A DNA stretch of 64,000 nt from Acidobacteriota bacterium (GCA_029562975.1 JAKQTR010000038.1:310001-374000); one strand, 5' to 3'. Numbered from the stretch's first letter, positions 9,601-17,916 are shown. The notes: generated by a model not told the origin, from the letters alone. Numbers and translations: made by a program.

Positions 9601-9968
9601 ACCGCGGGTCGAACACCTACCGGCCGAACGTGACCGGCAGCCCGTACGGCAACAAGAAGTCGATCACGGAGTACCTCAGCAAGACGGCCGTGACGATTCC
9701 CGCCGACGCCAGCCAGGTGTATGGCAACGCCCCGCGCAACTCGGTCCGGCTGCCCTGGTTCTGGCAGCTGGACTTCGTGGCGTCGAAGAACTTCACGCTC
9801 CCGTTCGGGCGCCATACCACGCTCCAGGTCCGCGCGGAGGCGTTCAACCTGCTTAACCGCACGAACTTCGCCGGCCTGAGCACCAATCGCACGTCGGCGA
9901 ACTTCGGCATGATCACGTCCGCGTTCGACGCGCGCCAGATCCAGCTCGGCGCCAAGATCACCTTCTAG
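6690..9968 (+). CDS. TonB-dependent receptor with carboxypeptidase-regulatory-like N-domain (Oar-type)
   Basis: A 1092-residue outer-membrane receptor for energised uptake of an unknown ligand. A signal peptide covers residues 1-27 (ending PSSAQ). A carboxypeptidase-regulatory/CNA-B-like beta-sandwich follows (GTVKDNSGGVVPGATVTLTN to about residue 110), then the plug domain (about 130-250, with NREGSFNVNGMRSTFNNF and the YGRAGGATVNV stretch). The rest is the barrel, ending in the aromatic-terminated LGAKITF. This architecture is greatly expanded in Acidobacteriota, where it is often tied to carbohydrate uptake. The start is GTG with GGGAGGG about 9 nt upstream. It is separated by a strong hairpin from glpQ, 70 bp downstream, so a link to glycerophosphodiester uptake is possible but unproven. 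Confidence 0.9.
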   Translation: MSSHRYALIVCAAAACLLASALPSSAQFDTATVVGTVKDNSGGVVPGATVTLTNLDTGVTSVHTTDGTGSYEFVTVRIGRYKVTAELQGFSTAVADGFQVTVGARQRVDLQLSPGQVTETVQVTGAAAVLETDSSQRAHLITSRQAVELPLNTREYSALALLTPGVKQSSLNQGSGTNNREGSFNVNGMRSTFNNFLLDGLDNNSYGTSNQGFSNQVIQPSPDAVAEFKVVTNNMSAEYGRAGGATVNVAYKSGTNRYTGAAWEFYRDTALNATGFFKPTSGVKPTLEKNQFGGTFGGPIIRNKAFFFADAEVWRQTRKQVAFQTIPNPTERQGILKVDVRNPQTGDVYPAGTPIPMTAFARKVLSGLPDPTRPELVGNNYDLLQNFEYNTYKYGGKVDYQASERLSMFARFGYRNVDSHDQPPLPLPSGGAGNGNIYVRAKQVATGFTFARSGSSLLEGRFGWSRTEAGKNPPGLGSEPIQSMYGITGLPSDARIAGGLNTQLLTGWSSYGRQETNPQWQYPEVLTAKLNYTWLQHRHSLKAGYEFQFIKTEVQDVNPLYGRDTYSGQFTRPPGAAANNLYNLADFMLGLRSQYALSNILIAHLRQRMQFVYLQDDFRVNDKLTLNLGLRYEYATPQWETNSLWSNFDKDKVAMVMAKDGSIADRALVEPDRNNFAPRLGFAWTALPKTVVRGGVGVSYVHFNRIGAANVLAINGPQVVNAVVSQTNPTLPAFRTTQQGYPENFADPSQFDPLKANVTYMDRNYHSSEVKSAYISVQRELTSNTVLDVAYVHNRADGMMMVANYNQAVPNNAAASIPLQARRPIQTFGDITYVWNGGKSRYHGLQVKLEYRMRGGLMFLNSFSLSKAKDNGPGALENSNSGNVGPQDFYNMGPEYGTSNYDQPVNNTTSFVWELPFGHGRRWLNDAHPILNAVLGGWTISGINTMTSGAPATLVYTPTASWAVSGISQEYRGSNTYRPNVTGSPYGNKKSITEYLSKTAVTIPADASQVYGNAPRNSVRLPWFWQLDFVASKNFTLPFGRHTTLQVRAEAFNLLNRTNFAGLSTNRTSANFGMITSAFDARQIQLGAKITF

Positions 9969-9983
9969 CCCCAACCGGCAATG

Positions 9984-10020
9984 GGCCGCGGGAGACGGCC
10001 CTGACCCGCCTCCCGCGGCC
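9984..10020 (+). terminator. Strong hairpin between the TonB receptor gene and glpQ
   Basis: An 11-bp perfect inverted repeat, GGCCGCGGGAG (9984-9994) and CTCCCGCGGCC (10010-10020), with a 15-nt loop, lies just after the receptor stop. There is no following T-run, so it may terminate inefficiently, attenuate, or protect the 3' end. Confidence 0.5.
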
Positions 10021-10038
10021 TCCTCGGAGGCACGACCG

Positions 10039-10968
10039 ATGATGACCCGTTACCTCGCGCTGGCCGCCTGCGCGGTCACGCCGTGCCTGGCGTGCGCCGT
10101 CCTCCACGCGCAGGCTCCCGCCGCGAAGAAGATCCTGGTGGCCCATCGCGGGGCGTCGGCCTACGCCCCGGAACACTCCGCCGAGGCCTACACGCTCGCC
10201 ATCGCCCAGGGGGCTGATTTCGTCGAGCAGGACCTCGCGGTGACGAAGGACGGCGTGCTGGTCTCCATCCACGACGTTTCGCTCGAGCGCACGACCAACG
10301 TCGAAGAGGTGTTCCCGGACCGCTTCGTCGAGGAGGCGACCGCGAAGGGGCCGCTGAAGCGCTGGTACGTCAACGACTTCACGCTGGCCGAGATCAAGCG
10401 GCTCGACGCGGGGTCGTCGTTCGACAAGAAGTTCACCGGCACGCGGATGCTGACGTTCCAGGAGGCTATCGATCTCGTCCGAGGGAAGGCGGGCCTCTAC
10501 CCGGAGCTGAAGGATCCCGAGTTCTACCGCAGGCGCGGCGTGGACCAGGTTCGCTTGTTCGCCGATGTCGTCAAGAAGAACGGCCTGGAGGCCGACCCGA
10601 AGACCCCCCTCATCGTCCAGTCGTTCGACGAGGCCACGCTGCGGGCCGTCGGGAACCTCCTGCCGTCGGTGCCGCGCGTCTTCCTCGTCTCGCCCCAGGC
10701 AGCCGACCGCCTGGACTCGCCGGCGAAGCTCCGGGAGATCGCCGCGTGGGCGACGGGAATCGGCCCGAGCAAGCTGATCTTCGAGAAGCTGCCCGACCTG
10801 GTCGCCTGGGCGCACGCCGCGAAGCTGACGGTCACGCCGTGGACCTTCAGGCCGCCTGCCCCGCCGCAGTTCCCGACGATTCGCGAAGAGATGTCGTACT
10901 TCCTCTTCACCCTCGGCGTGGATGCCCTGTTCACCGACAACCCGGACATGTTCCCGAGGACGAAATGA
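10039..10968 (+). CDS. glpQ: Exported glycerophosphodiester phosphodiesterase
   Basis: A 309-residue GDPD-family enzyme that hydrolyses glycerophosphodiesters (deacylated phospholipids) to glycerol-3-phosphate and an alcohol. A signal peptide spans roughly residues 1-25, so it should act in the periplasm. The TIM-barrel active-site residues are visible: His36-Arg37 in VAHRGAS, Glu45 in APEHS, Glu63 and Asp65 in VEQDL, and His78-Asp79 in SIHDV. The ATG at 10039 begins the signal peptide. It heads a set of glp genes: its product can enter through GlpT (15056-16396) and be oxidised by GlpD, while free glycerol uses GlpF and GlpK. It converges on glpF. The family call is firm; the GlpQ name rests on context and length. 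Confidence 0.9.
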   Translation: MMTRYLALAACAVTPCLACAVLHAQAPAAKKILVAHRGASAYAPEHSAEAYTLAIAQGADFVEQDLAVTKDGVLVSIHDVSLERTTNVEEVFPDRFVEEATAKGPLKRWYVNDFTLAEIKRLDAGSSFDKKFTGTRMLTFQEAIDLVRGKAGLYPELKDPEFYRRRGVDQVRLFADVVKKNGLEADPKTPLIVQSFDEATLRAVGNLLPSVPRVFLVSPQAADRLDSPAKLREIAAWATGIGPSKLIFEKLPDLVAWAHAAKLTVTPWTFRPPAPPQFPTIREEMSYFLFTLGVDALFTDNPDMFPRTK

Positions 10969-10974
10969 CTCGGA

Positions 10975-10996
10975 CCCGGGGCCTGAACGCCCCGGG
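10975..10996. terminator. Hairpin between convergent glpQ and glpF
   Basis: CCCGGGGC (10975-10982), a 6-nt loop and GCCCCGGG (10989-10996) form a perfect 8-bp stem in the 91-bp convergent gap. No T-run is present. It could serve transcripts from either side. Confidence 0.4.
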
Positions 10997-11059
10997 CCCT
11001 ATCCTCATCCCGGATGCGGCCTGAGTCCCGCCGGCTCCGGCGCCACCAGCGTGGCGGGC

Positions 11060-11830
11060 TTACCGAGCCCGGGTCGGCTTCCCCACGAAAATGTCGTAGA
11101 GCCAGCCCCCCAGCACGCCGCCCGCGAGCGGCCCGACAATCGGCACCCACCACCAGAAGTTCCCGGCGCGAAAGACCCCGCTTCCCCACCCGGCCATCGC
11201 CGTGAAGATCCTCGGGCCGAAGTCGCGGGCGGGGTTGATGGCGTAGCCGCAGTTCACGCCGAAGGCAGCGCCGATGGCGACAACCAGCAGGCCCACGATG
11301 AGGGGCACGAGGCCCGCCGGCGGCGCGTGGCGGGGATCGGTGATGCCGAAGAGGACGCCCATGAGGATCGCCGTGCCGACCACTTGATCGATGAATCCAC
11401 CGGGGAACGTGGTCAAGTACGGCTGCGGGTACGTGGCGAAGATGCCGCCCGTGCCCTGCGGGCCCAGCACCTGGCGGACGCCGCCGTCGAAGGCTGCCAA
11501 GGCCTCGCGGTACGTCAGGTAGACGACGGCGGCGGCCACGAACGCGCCGAGGACCTGGGCAGTCACGTACGGCAGCACCTTGCGCCAGGGGAACCCGCGG
11601 TGCACGGCCACCGCGAGGGTCACCGCCGGGTTGAGGTGCGCGCCGGAGACGCCGATGGACACGTAGCAGCCCAGGGCCACGCCGAGGCCCCAGGTGAGGT
11701 TGATCGCCAGGTAGCTGCCGTTGACCTGCCTACTCAAGACGTACTGAGCAACGACGCCCGCGCCGAACAGAATCAATACGAAGGTGCCGAAGAACTCGGC
11801 CAGCACTTCCCGCCACGTGTCTCGCGCCAT
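11060..11830 (-). CDS. glpF: Glycerol uptake facilitator (aquaglyceroporin, MIP family)
   Basis: A 256-residue inner-membrane channel with six hydrophobic helices and two half-helices. The two NPA boxes are intact: HLNPAV (Asn67) and INPARD (Asn199). The Asp203 straight after the second NPAR is the hallmark of glycerol-conducting members rather than strict water channels. The frame is open far upstream, but ATG 11830 starts the conserved protein and has AGGAG (11838-11842 on the plus-strand numbering) 7 nt upstream. It is divergent from glpK with 117 bp between them, so shared control of the two genes is likely. It imports glycerol for phosphorylation by GlpK. Confidence 0.95.
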   Translation of the reverse strand: MARDTWREVLAEFFGTFVLILFGAGVVAQYVLSRQVNGSYLAINLTWGLGVALGCYVSIGVSGAHLNPAVTLAVAVHRGFPWRKVLPYVTAQVLGAFVAAAVVYLTYREALAAFDGGVRQVLGPQGTGGIFATYPQPYLTTFPGGFIDQVVGTAILMGVLFGITDPRHAPPAGLVPLIVGLLVVAIGAAFGVNCGYAINPARDFGPRIFTAMAGWGSGVFRAGNFWWWVPIVGPLAGGVLGGWLYDIFVGKPTRAR

Positions 11831-11873
11831 GCGCCCGCTCCTGTCTCGAGAAAAGGGTCCCGACCGGCGCCAG

Positions 11874-11881
11874 AGTATACC
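11874..11881. promoter_or_regulatory. Overlapping -10 elements in the glpF/glpK divergent region
   Basis: The sequence AGTATACC reads TATACT on the minus strand (toward glpF, leader about 37 nt) and TATACC on the plus strand (toward glpK). A second plus-strand candidate, the extended -10 TGC-TAACCT, lies at 11891-11899. No convincing -35 was seen for either direction, so an activator may be needed. Confidence 0.35.
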
Positions 11882-11910
11882 GCCGAAGTGTGCTAACCTT
11901 CCGATGTTTT

Positions 11911-11931
11911 CGGCGCCGTGGGACGGCGCCG
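11911..11931 (+). promoter_or_regulatory. Inverted repeat in the glpK leader
   Basis: CGGCGCCG (11911-11918) and CGGCGCCG (11924-11931), each itself a palindrome, are separated by 5 nt and sit between the candidate promoter and the glpK ribosome binding site GGGGAG. It may be an operator or a leader hairpin. No GlpR-type regulator is encoded in this window. Confidence 0.3.
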
Positions 11932-11947
11932 CCCGGGGAGCGATGCC

Positions 11948-13450
11948 GTGGCCTACATCCTCGCCCTCGATCAGGGCACGACCAGTTCGCGCGCCATTCT
12001 CTTCGATCGCAGCGGCGGCACCTCGGCCGTCGCCCAGCGCGAATTCGAGCAGCACTTCCCGACGCCCGGCTGGGTCGAGCACGATCCGCGCGAGATCTGG
12101 GCCTCGCAGATGGCCGTCGCCGCCGAGGCCCTGGCGCGCGCGCAGGCGGGCCCGGGAGACGTCGCGGCCATCGGCATCACGAACCAGCGGGAGACGACGG
12201 TGGTCTGGGACCGCCAGACCGGCGAGCCCGTCTACCCCGCTATCGTGTGGCAGGATCGGCGCACCGCCGAGCAGTGCGACCGCCTGAAGGCGGACGGCTT
12301 CGAGCCGCTGGTCCGCGAGCGGACCGGCCTGGTCATCGACGCGTACTTCTCGGGCACGAAGGTCGCCTGGATCCTCGACCACGTCGACGGAGCGCGGGCG
12401 AAGGCGGAAGCGGGCCGCCTGGCCTTCGGCACGATTGACGCCTGGCTGGTCTGGCAGCTGACGGGCGGGCGTGCGCACGTCACCGACGTGAGCAACGCGT
12501 CGCGCACGATGCTCTTCAACATCCACACGCTTCGGTGGGACGAGGATCTGCTGCGGGTGCTCCGCATCCCCGCCGCCATCCTTCCGGACGTCCGCGCCTC
12601 GAGCGACGTGTACGGACGCGTGAAGGGCGGTCTCGGCCTCGACGGCATCGCCATCGCGAGCATGGCCGGCGATCAGCAGGCGGCCCTTTTCGGGCAGATG
12701 TGCGTCGCGCCCGGCCTGGCGAAGAACACGTACGGCACCGGGTGCTTCCTGCTGCTGAACACGGGCGACAGGCCGATCGCGTCGTCGAACCATCTGCTCA
12801 CGACGGTCGCTTGGCAGGCCGGCGGCCGGACGGAGTACGCGCTCGAGGGCAGCGTCTTCATCGGCGGGGCGGTGGTGCAGTGGCTGCGGGACGGCCTCGG
12901 CCTCATCCGCAGCTCAGCGGAAGTCGAGGGCCTGGCCTCGTCCGTGCCGGACAACGGGGGCGTCTATCTCGTTCCGGCGTTCGCGGGCCTCGGCGCTCCC
13001 CACTGGGATCCGTACGCCCGCGGGACGATCGTGGGGCTCACGCGCGGAACCGGAGCGGCCCACCTCGCCCGCGCGGCCGTCGAGAGCATCGCCTACCAGG
13101 TGGCCGACCTGCTCGAGGCCATTCATCGCGACTCGGGCATCGCACTCGGCGAGCTTCGGGTGGACGGCGGCGCGGCCCGCAACGACATGCTGATGCAGTT
13201 CCAGGCCGATCTGCTGGGCGTGCCCGTGGTGCGGCCGCACGTCACCGAGACGACGGCCATCGGCGCCGCATACCTGGCGGGCCTGGCCACCGGGTTCTGG
13301 GCGTCGCCCGGCGAGATTGCCAGCCAGTGGCGGGCGGAGCGGCGGTTCGAGCCGTCGATGCCGCGGGCCGACGCGGACCGGCTGCTCGGCCGCTGGCACG
13401 AGGCGCTCGGGCGGGCAAAGGGCTGGCTGGATGGAGGAGCGCGGTCATGA
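11948..13450 (+). CDS. glpK: Glycerol kinase
   Basis: A 500-residue FGGY-family kinase that makes sn-glycerol-3-phosphate from glycerol and ATP. The N-terminus has the ATP/glycerol motif [10 protein letters not shown] (about residues 6-15); the glycerol-contacting region GWVEHDP and the signature [12 protein letters not shown] are also present, and length matches the family. The frame extends upstream, but GTG 11948 is preferred: the conserved fold starts there and GGGGAG (11935-11940) lies 7 nt before it. The stop overlaps the glpD start as ATGA, so the two are translationally coupled. It works with GlpF on the divergent strand. Confidence 0.96.
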   Translation: MAYILALDQGTTSSRAILFDRSGGTSAVAQREFEQHFPTPGWVEHDPREIWASQMAVAAEALARAQAGPGDVAAIGITNQRETTVVWDRQTGEPVYPAIVWQDRRTAEQCDRLKADGFEPLVRERTGLVIDAYFSGTKVAWILDHVDGARAKAEAGRLAFGTIDAWLVWQLTGGRAHVTDVSNASRTMLFNIHTLRWDEDLLRVLRIPAAILPDVRASSDVYGRVKGGLGLDGIAIASMAGDQQAALFGQMCVAPGLAKNTYGTGCFLLLNTGDRPIASSNHLLTTVAWQAGGRTEYALEGSVFIGGAVVQWLRDGLGLIRSSAEVEGLASSVPDNGGVYLVPAFAGLGAPHWDPYARGTIVGLTRGTGAAHLARAAVESIAYQVADLLEAIHRDSGIALGELRVDGGAARNDMLMQFQADLLGVPVVRPHVTETTAIGAAYLAGLATGFWASPGEIASQWRAERRFEPSMPRADADRLLGRWHEALGRAKGWLDGGARS

Positions 13451-15009
13451 ATCGGACGGACATGCTGCAGCGGATCGGCCAGCGGCCGGACCCATGGGAC
13501 ATGGTGATCGTCGGCGGGGGCGCCACCGGCGTCGGCATCGCCGTCGACGCCGCCGCGCGCGGCTACGACGTCCTGCTCCTCGAACAGCACGACTTCGGCA
13601 AAGGCACGTCGAGCCGGAGCACAAAACTCGTGCACGGGGGCGTCCGCTACCTCGAACAGGGGAACATCTCGCTTGTCATGGAGGCCCTGAAGGAGCGCGG
13701 TCTCCTCCGGCAGAACGCGCCGCACCTTGTCAGCGACCTCGCGTTCGTCGTGCCGAACTACGACTGGTGGGAGGCGCCGTTCTACGGCCTGGGCCTGAAG
13801 ATCTACAACGTCCTCGCCGGCAAGTACGGCTTCGGCCCCTCGGAGATCCTGTCGCGCGACGCGACGCTCGAGCGGCTCCCGACCATCAAGACCGAGGGCC
13901 TCCGCGGCGGCGTGGTCTACTACGACGGCCAGTTCGACGACTCGCGGCTGCTCGTGAACCTCGCGCAAACCGCCGCCGAGCAGGGGGCGACGCTGCTGAA
14001 CTACGCCCGGGTCGTCGGCATCACCCGGGCCGCCGACGGGTTCGTGGACGGGGTCGTGGCCGTCGACGAGGAGTCGGGCCGGGAGATCCGGGCGGGCGCC
14101 AAGGTCGTCATCAACGCCACCGGGCCGTTCGCCGACGGCGTGCGCCGGCTGGCGGACCCGTCGGCCGCGAGCCTCATCGCCCCGAGCCAGGGCGTGCACC
14201 TCGTCTTCGACGGGTCGTTCCTGCCCGGGCGGAGCGCCATCATGGTGCCCCACACGCGCGACGGCCGCGTCATGTTCGCCATCCCCTGGCACGGCCACAC
14301 GCTCGTCGGCACGACCGACACGCCGATTGCCGAGCCCGTGCTCGAGCCGCGGGCGTTCGATCAGGAGGTGGCGTTCATCATCGAGACAGCGTCGCAGTAC
14401 CTGCACCGCGCCCCGACGAGGGCCGACGTGCTGAGCGTCTCGGTGGGCATCCGGCCGCTCGTGCGCGCCGAGGGCGCCTCGTCGACGGCCGCCCTGTCGC
14501 GCGACCATACGATTCACATCGACCAGTCGGGCCTGTTGACGGTCGCCGGCGGCAAGTGGACCACGTACCGGCACATGGCCGAGGATGCCGTGAACCAGGC
14601 GGCGATGCTCGCCCGGCTTCCCGAGCAGGCGTGCAGGACGCGCACGCTGAACATCCACGGGTTCCATCCGCACGCCGAGAAGTTCGGCGCGCTGAGCGTC
14701 TACGGGTCGGACGCCCTCGCGATCGAGGACATGATGCGCGCGCACCCGCCGCTCGCCCAGTCGCTGCACGGCGCGCTCCCCTACCGGCGAGCCGAGGTCG
14801 TCTGGGCCGTGCGGGTGGAGATGGCGCGCTCCGTCGAGGACGTGCTGGCCAGGCGCACGCGCGCGCTCATCCTCAATGCCGCCGCGGCCGTCGAGATGGC
14901 GCCCGAAGTGGCGCGCCTGATGGCCGCGGAACTCCGGATGGACGACGCGTGGCAACGCGGCCAGGTGGCCGCCTTCGCGGAGCTGGCGCAGAGCTACAGC
15001 CTGTCGTAG
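13447..15009 (+). CDS. glpD: FAD-dependent glycerol-3-phosphate dehydrogenase
   Basis: A 520-residue membrane-associated flavoenzyme oxidising glycerol-3-phosphate to dihydroxyacetone phosphate and passing electrons to quinone. The dinucleotide-binding motif [10 protein letters not shown] spans about residues 21-30, followed by [19 protein letters not shown], a family signature, and the C-terminal [14 protein letters not shown] region. The ATG overlaps the glpK stop by 4 nt. It converges on glpT, separated by a GC-rich hairpin. With glpK it forms the core catabolic operon of the locus. Confidence 0.95.
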   Translation: MNRTDMLQRIGQRPDPWDMVIVGGGATGVGIAVDAAARGYDVLLLEQHDFGKGTSSRSTKLVHGGVRYLEQGNISLVMEALKERGLLRQNAPHLVSDLAFVVPNYDWWEAPFYGLGLKIYNVLAGKYGFGPSEILSRDATLERLPTIKTEGLRGGVVYYDGQFDDSRLLVNLAQTAAEQGATLLNYARVVGITRAADGFVDGVVAVDEESGREIRAGAKVVINATGPFADGVRRLADPSAASLIAPSQGVHLVFDGSFLPGRSAIMVPHTRDGRVMFAIPWHGHTLVGTTDTPIAEPVLEPRAFDQEVAFIIETASQYLHRAPTRADVLSVSVGIRPLVRAEGASSTAALSRDHTIHIDQSGLLTVAGGKWTTYRHMAEDAVNQAAMLARLPEQACRTRTLNIHGFHPHAEKFGALSVYGSDALAIEDMMRAHPPLAQSLHGALPYRRAEVVWAVRVEMARSVEDVLARRTRALILNAAAAVEMAPEVARLMAAELRMDDAWQRGQVAAFAELAQSYSLS

Positions 15010-15032
15010 GGGCGCCGGCCGCCCCCGCTCCC

Positions 15033-15056
15033 GGGGCCGCGCCGCGGCGCGGCCCC
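15033..15056. terminator. Shared hairpin between glpD and glpT
   Basis: GGGGCCGCGCC (15033-15043) and GGCGCGGCCCC (15046-15056) form a perfect 11-bp stem with a 2-nt loop exactly between two convergent genes; the right arm touches the glpT stop codon. Suited to bidirectional termination, though no T-run is present. Confidence 0.5.
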
Positions 15057-16396
15057 TACCGCTTCTCGCTGACGGCGCTGTGCGCCAGCGTCAGCGCGCT
15101 GAAGGCCATCGTCAAGACGCAGCAGACGACCATCGTCACGAAGACGCCGTTCCAGCCCCATTCGTCGGCGATCCAGCCGACGCCCGTGCCGGCAATGGCG
15201 GATCCGAACACGTAGCCGAAGAACCCCGTGAACCCGGCGGCCGTGCCGGCGGCCTTCTTCGGCACCAGATCCAGCGCGTGCAGACCGATGATCATGATCG
15301 GCCCGTAGATCAGGAAGCCGACCGCGATGAGCGCGGCGTAGTCGATCCACAGCGGACCGCGCATGTTCAGCCAGTACACAATCACGGCAACCAGCGTCAG
15401 AGCCATGAAGAGGATCGTGGCCGGCGCCCTCCGGCTCTTGAAGACCTTGTCCGAGACCCACCCGCACGCAATCGTCCCCGGGATGGCCGCCCACTCGTAC
15501 AGCGCCCAGGCCCAGCTCGCGTCCTTGAACGAGAAGCCTTTCGCCGTCTCCAGGTAGGTCGGGATCCAGTTCACGACGCCGTACCGGACGAAGTAGACGA
15601 AGGCGTTCGCGACCGCGATGGCCCAGAGGTACTTGTTGGTGAGGACGTGCCCGAAGAAGATCTCCCTGAACGTGAAGTTGCGCTCGTGGGCCTCGCTGTA
15701 GTCCGGCGGGTAGTCGTTCCGGTGGACCTCGATCGGCGGCAGCCCGCACGACTGCGGCGTGTCGCGCATGAGGAGGAACGCCACGATGGCCACCGCCGCG
15801 GCAATCATCGCGTTGAAGTAGAGCTTCGCGCCCCAATGGCCGAAGATCGCGAGCCCCCCCAGGGCGAAGGTGGCGACGAGCGCGCCCCCGACGTTGTGCG
15901 CGGTGTTCCAGACGGACACGACGATGCCGCGCTCGTTCGTGCTGAACCAGTGCACCATCGTCTTGCCGCACGGCGGCCAGCCCATGCCCTGGACCCAGCC
16001 GTTCAGCGTCTGCAGCAGGACGACGATCACGAGAGAGGCGTAGATCGCCTGCACGGCCCCGCTGAGGAACATGATGCCCGCCGAGAGCAGGAGGCCGAGC
16101 GGCAGGAAGTAGCGCGGGTTGCTGCGATCGGACACCGATCCCATCAGGAACTTGGACAACCCGTAGGCAATCGAGAGCCCCGTCATCGCGGTGCCGAGAG
16201 CGGCCTTGGAGTACTCCGGGTGCTCCTTGAGGACGTCGGGGATTGCCAGCGCGAAGGTGTTGCGGACGAGATAGAAGGCCGCGTAGCCGACGAAGATGCC
16301 GATGAAGACCTGCCGCCGCAACCGCCTGTAGGCCGGATCGACCAGATCGGGCGGCAGCGGATCGGCCGGCGCGGCGCTCTTGAGGATTCCAATCAT
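15056..16396 (-). CDS. glpT: Glycerol-3-phosphate:phosphate antiporter (MFS, OPA family)
   Basis: A 446-residue, 12-helix inner-membrane transporter of the organophosphate:Pi antiporter family. The N-terminal segment GYAAFYLVRNTFALAIPDVL, with its conserved arginine, matches the substrate-binding helix 1 of GlpT/UhpT proteins. The loop VQGMGWPPCGKTMVHWFS is a further family signature. ATG 16396 is chosen over an upstream extension because it begins the hydrophilic N-tail and because a -10-like TGC-TAGACT ends 8 nt before it, implying a leaderless or nearly leaderless mRNA. It would import the glycerol-3-phosphate released by the exported GlpQ. UhpT- or PgtP-like specificity cannot be excluded, but the neighbours favour GlpT. 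Confidence 0.9.
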   Translation of the reverse strand: MIGILKSAAPADPLPPDLVDPAYRRLRRQVFIGIFVGYAAFYLVRNTFALAIPDVLKEHPEYSKAALGTAMTGLSIAYGLSKFLMGSVSDRSNPRYFLPLGLLLSAGIMFLSGAVQAIYASLVIVVLLQTLNGWVQGMGWPPCGKTMVHWFSTNERGIVVSVWNTAHNVGGALVATFALGGLAIFGHWGAKLYFNAMIAAAVAIVAFLLMRDTPQSCGLPPIEVHRNDYPPDYSEAHERNFTFREIFFGHVLTNKYLWAIAVANAFVYFVRYGVVNWIPTYLETAKGFSFKDASWAWALYEWAAIPGTIACGWVSDKVFKSRRAPATILFMALTLVAVIVYWLNMRGPLWIDYAALIAVGFLIYGPIMIIGLHALDLVPKKAAGTAAGFTGFFGYVFGSAIAGTGVGWIADEWGWNGVFVTMVVCCVLTMAFSALTLAHSAVSEKR

Positions 16397-16404
16397 GGGG
16401 CGAG

Positions 16405-16413
16405 AGTCTAGCA
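16405..16413 (-). promoter_or_regulatory. Extended -10 for glpT, probably leaderless
   Basis: On the minus strand TGC-TAGACT ends 8 nt before the ATG of glpT (16396). A start site 7 nt beyond the box would fall at or one base before the start codon. No Shine-Dalgarno sequence is visible. Confidence 0.4.
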
Positions 16414-16451
16414 CGAACGCGCGTGCCGCTCTCGCCCCCCCCGGAGCCGAG

Positions 16452-17750
16452 CTAGCGCGGCGGAGGCCCGCCGCCGGGGAACGGCCCGCGGGGCTGGCCC
16501 CCAAGGAGCGGATTGGCCGTGCCGGACGTCGCGCCGGACGCCGTTGCCGTCCGTGCCGCAGCGCTCGGAACGCCGATCGCCGTGACGACGAGGTCGCCCT
16601 CGGCGAGCGCCGCCCCGAGGACCTCGGTGGTCGCGCCGTCCGTGATGCCCGCGCCGACGGCGACCGGCTCGAACGCCAGCCCCCGCTGCCGCCACACGGT
16701 CACGCAGCCCGGAACGCCCCGGCAGACCGCCTGCCAGCCAGCTGCATCCGGCCCGGACACGCCCAGGGCGGCCAGGGCTTCCACCGACGGCCTGACGCGC
16801 AGCGCGCCGTTGGGCACCTGCAGCGCGTCCGCACGCCGGGCCGCCTCGATGGCGACGGTGGCCGTCATGCCCGGCTTCAGCTTCAGCGCGCGGTTGTCCA
16901 CTGCGACGATCGCCTCGTAGGTGACGACGTTCTGTGAGGTTGACGCCTCCAGACGCACCTGCTCGACGGTGCCCGTGAACGCCTCGCCCGGATAGGCGTC
17001 CACGCGAAACGTGGCGCGCTGCCCTTCCGCGACGGCGCCCACGTCGGACTCGTCGATGTTCGCGCTCACGCGCATGCGGGTCAGGTCAGCTGCGAGCGTG
17101 AAGAGCGTCGGCGCCGACATGCCTGCCGCCACCGTCTGGCCGACCTCCACCGCGCGCGAGATCACCGTCCCGTCGATCGGCGACGCGATGACGGTGTGCG
17201 CCAGGTTGACCTGGGCCTGATTCAGCGCGGCCTTCGCCCGAGCGACCGACGCCTGCGCCGACCGGATGTCGGCCTCGAGCGACCGGAGCGCCACCTGGGC
17301 GGCCTCGACCTCGAGGGCCGCCACCAGCCGGCGCTCGAACAGCCTCTCCGTCCTGTCCAGCGCAAGGCGCGCAGCGTCCCGCTCGACCGCCAGGCGCTCG
17401 ACGGCGGCCTCGGCGCCGAGGAGGCTCGCGCCGGCCTGCTTGACCTCGGCCCGCAGCAGGGACGGATCGAGTTCTGCCAGCACCTGCCCCCGCCGCACGA
17501 CGTCGTTGAAATCGGCATGCAGCGCCTGGATCCGCCCTGACACCTGGCTGCCGACGCTCACCGTGCTCACGGCCGCCAGGGTGCCCGAGGCGCTGATCTC
17601 CGCCACGATCTCGCCGCGTGTCACGGCCGCCGTCGTCACCAGCGGCTTCGGCTGGCCGGTACCGCGGGTCGCCAGGCCCGTCCCCGCAACGGCCGTCACC
17701 GCTGCTGCAGCGAGCGCCCATCCCCCCGCGCGTGCGTGTCGTCGAGTCAT
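16452..17750 (-). CDS. MacA/HlyD-type periplasmic adaptor subunit of an efflux pump
   Basis: A 432-residue membrane-fusion protein that would link an inner-membrane transporter to an outer-membrane channel. An N-terminal anchor lies at about residues 9-27. The barrel-sandwich/lipoyl halves (SVGSQVSGRIQALHADFND and VIASPIDGTVISRAVEVGQ) flank an alpha-helical hairpin rich in Ala, Glu and Arg. A beta-barrel segment (FRVDAYPGEAFTGTVEQVR) and a membrane-proximal C-terminal domain follow. ATG 17750 has GGGGAGG about 9 nt upstream; an in-frame upstream extension was rejected. No MacB, RND pump or TolC gene is present nearby, so it is an orphan here. Confidence 0.85.
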   Translation of the reverse strand: MTRRHARAGGWALAAAAVTAVAGTGLATRGTGQPKPLVTTAAVTRGEIVAEISASGTLAAVSTVSVGSQVSGRIQALHADFNDVVRRGQVLAELDPSLLRAEVKQAGASLLGAEAAVERLAVERDAARLALDRTERLFERRLVAALEVEAAQVALRSLEADIRSAQASVARAKAALNQAQVNLAHTVIASPIDGTVISRAVEVGQTVAAGMSAPTLFTLAADLTRMRVSANIDESDVGAVAEGQRATFRVDAYPGEAFTGTVEQVRLEASTSQNVVTYEAIVAVDNRALKLKPGMTATVAIEAARRADALQVPNGALRVRPSVEALAALGVSGPDAAGWQAVCRGVPGCVTVWRQRGLAFEPVAVGAGITDGATTEVLGAALAEGDLVVTAIGVPSAAARTATASGATSGTANPLLGGQPRGPFPGGGPPPR

Positions 17751-17857
17751 CGCCGGACCTCCCCGAGCGGTTCGCGCTCTACTCGGATCTACGCTCGACC
17801 CGAGGCACGGCGGACGCAAGAGTGTGAAAGGTGTGTGGCGGGCGGCTGACGGCCGCA

Positions 17858-17888
17858 GAAGGGCCGGGCCGGCTGGCCCCGGCCCTTC
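17858..17888 (-). terminator. Hairpin downstream of the rhamnosidase gene
   Basis: GAAGGGCCGGG (17858-17868) pairs with CCCGGCCCTTC (17878-17888): an 11-bp perfect stem with a 9-nt loop, 29 nt past the rhamnosidase stop on the minus strand. No T-run is visible. Confidence 0.5.
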
Positions 17889-17916
17889 CGCTGTCCGCCG
17901 CATGGGGACGAGAGGC

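Noticed and set aside
6696-9974. 1092-codon open frame on the minus strand
   Set aside because: Exactly antisense to the TonB receptor; its translation is a low-complexity Arg/Val/His/Asp mix with no domain, as expected from GC-rich codon bias.
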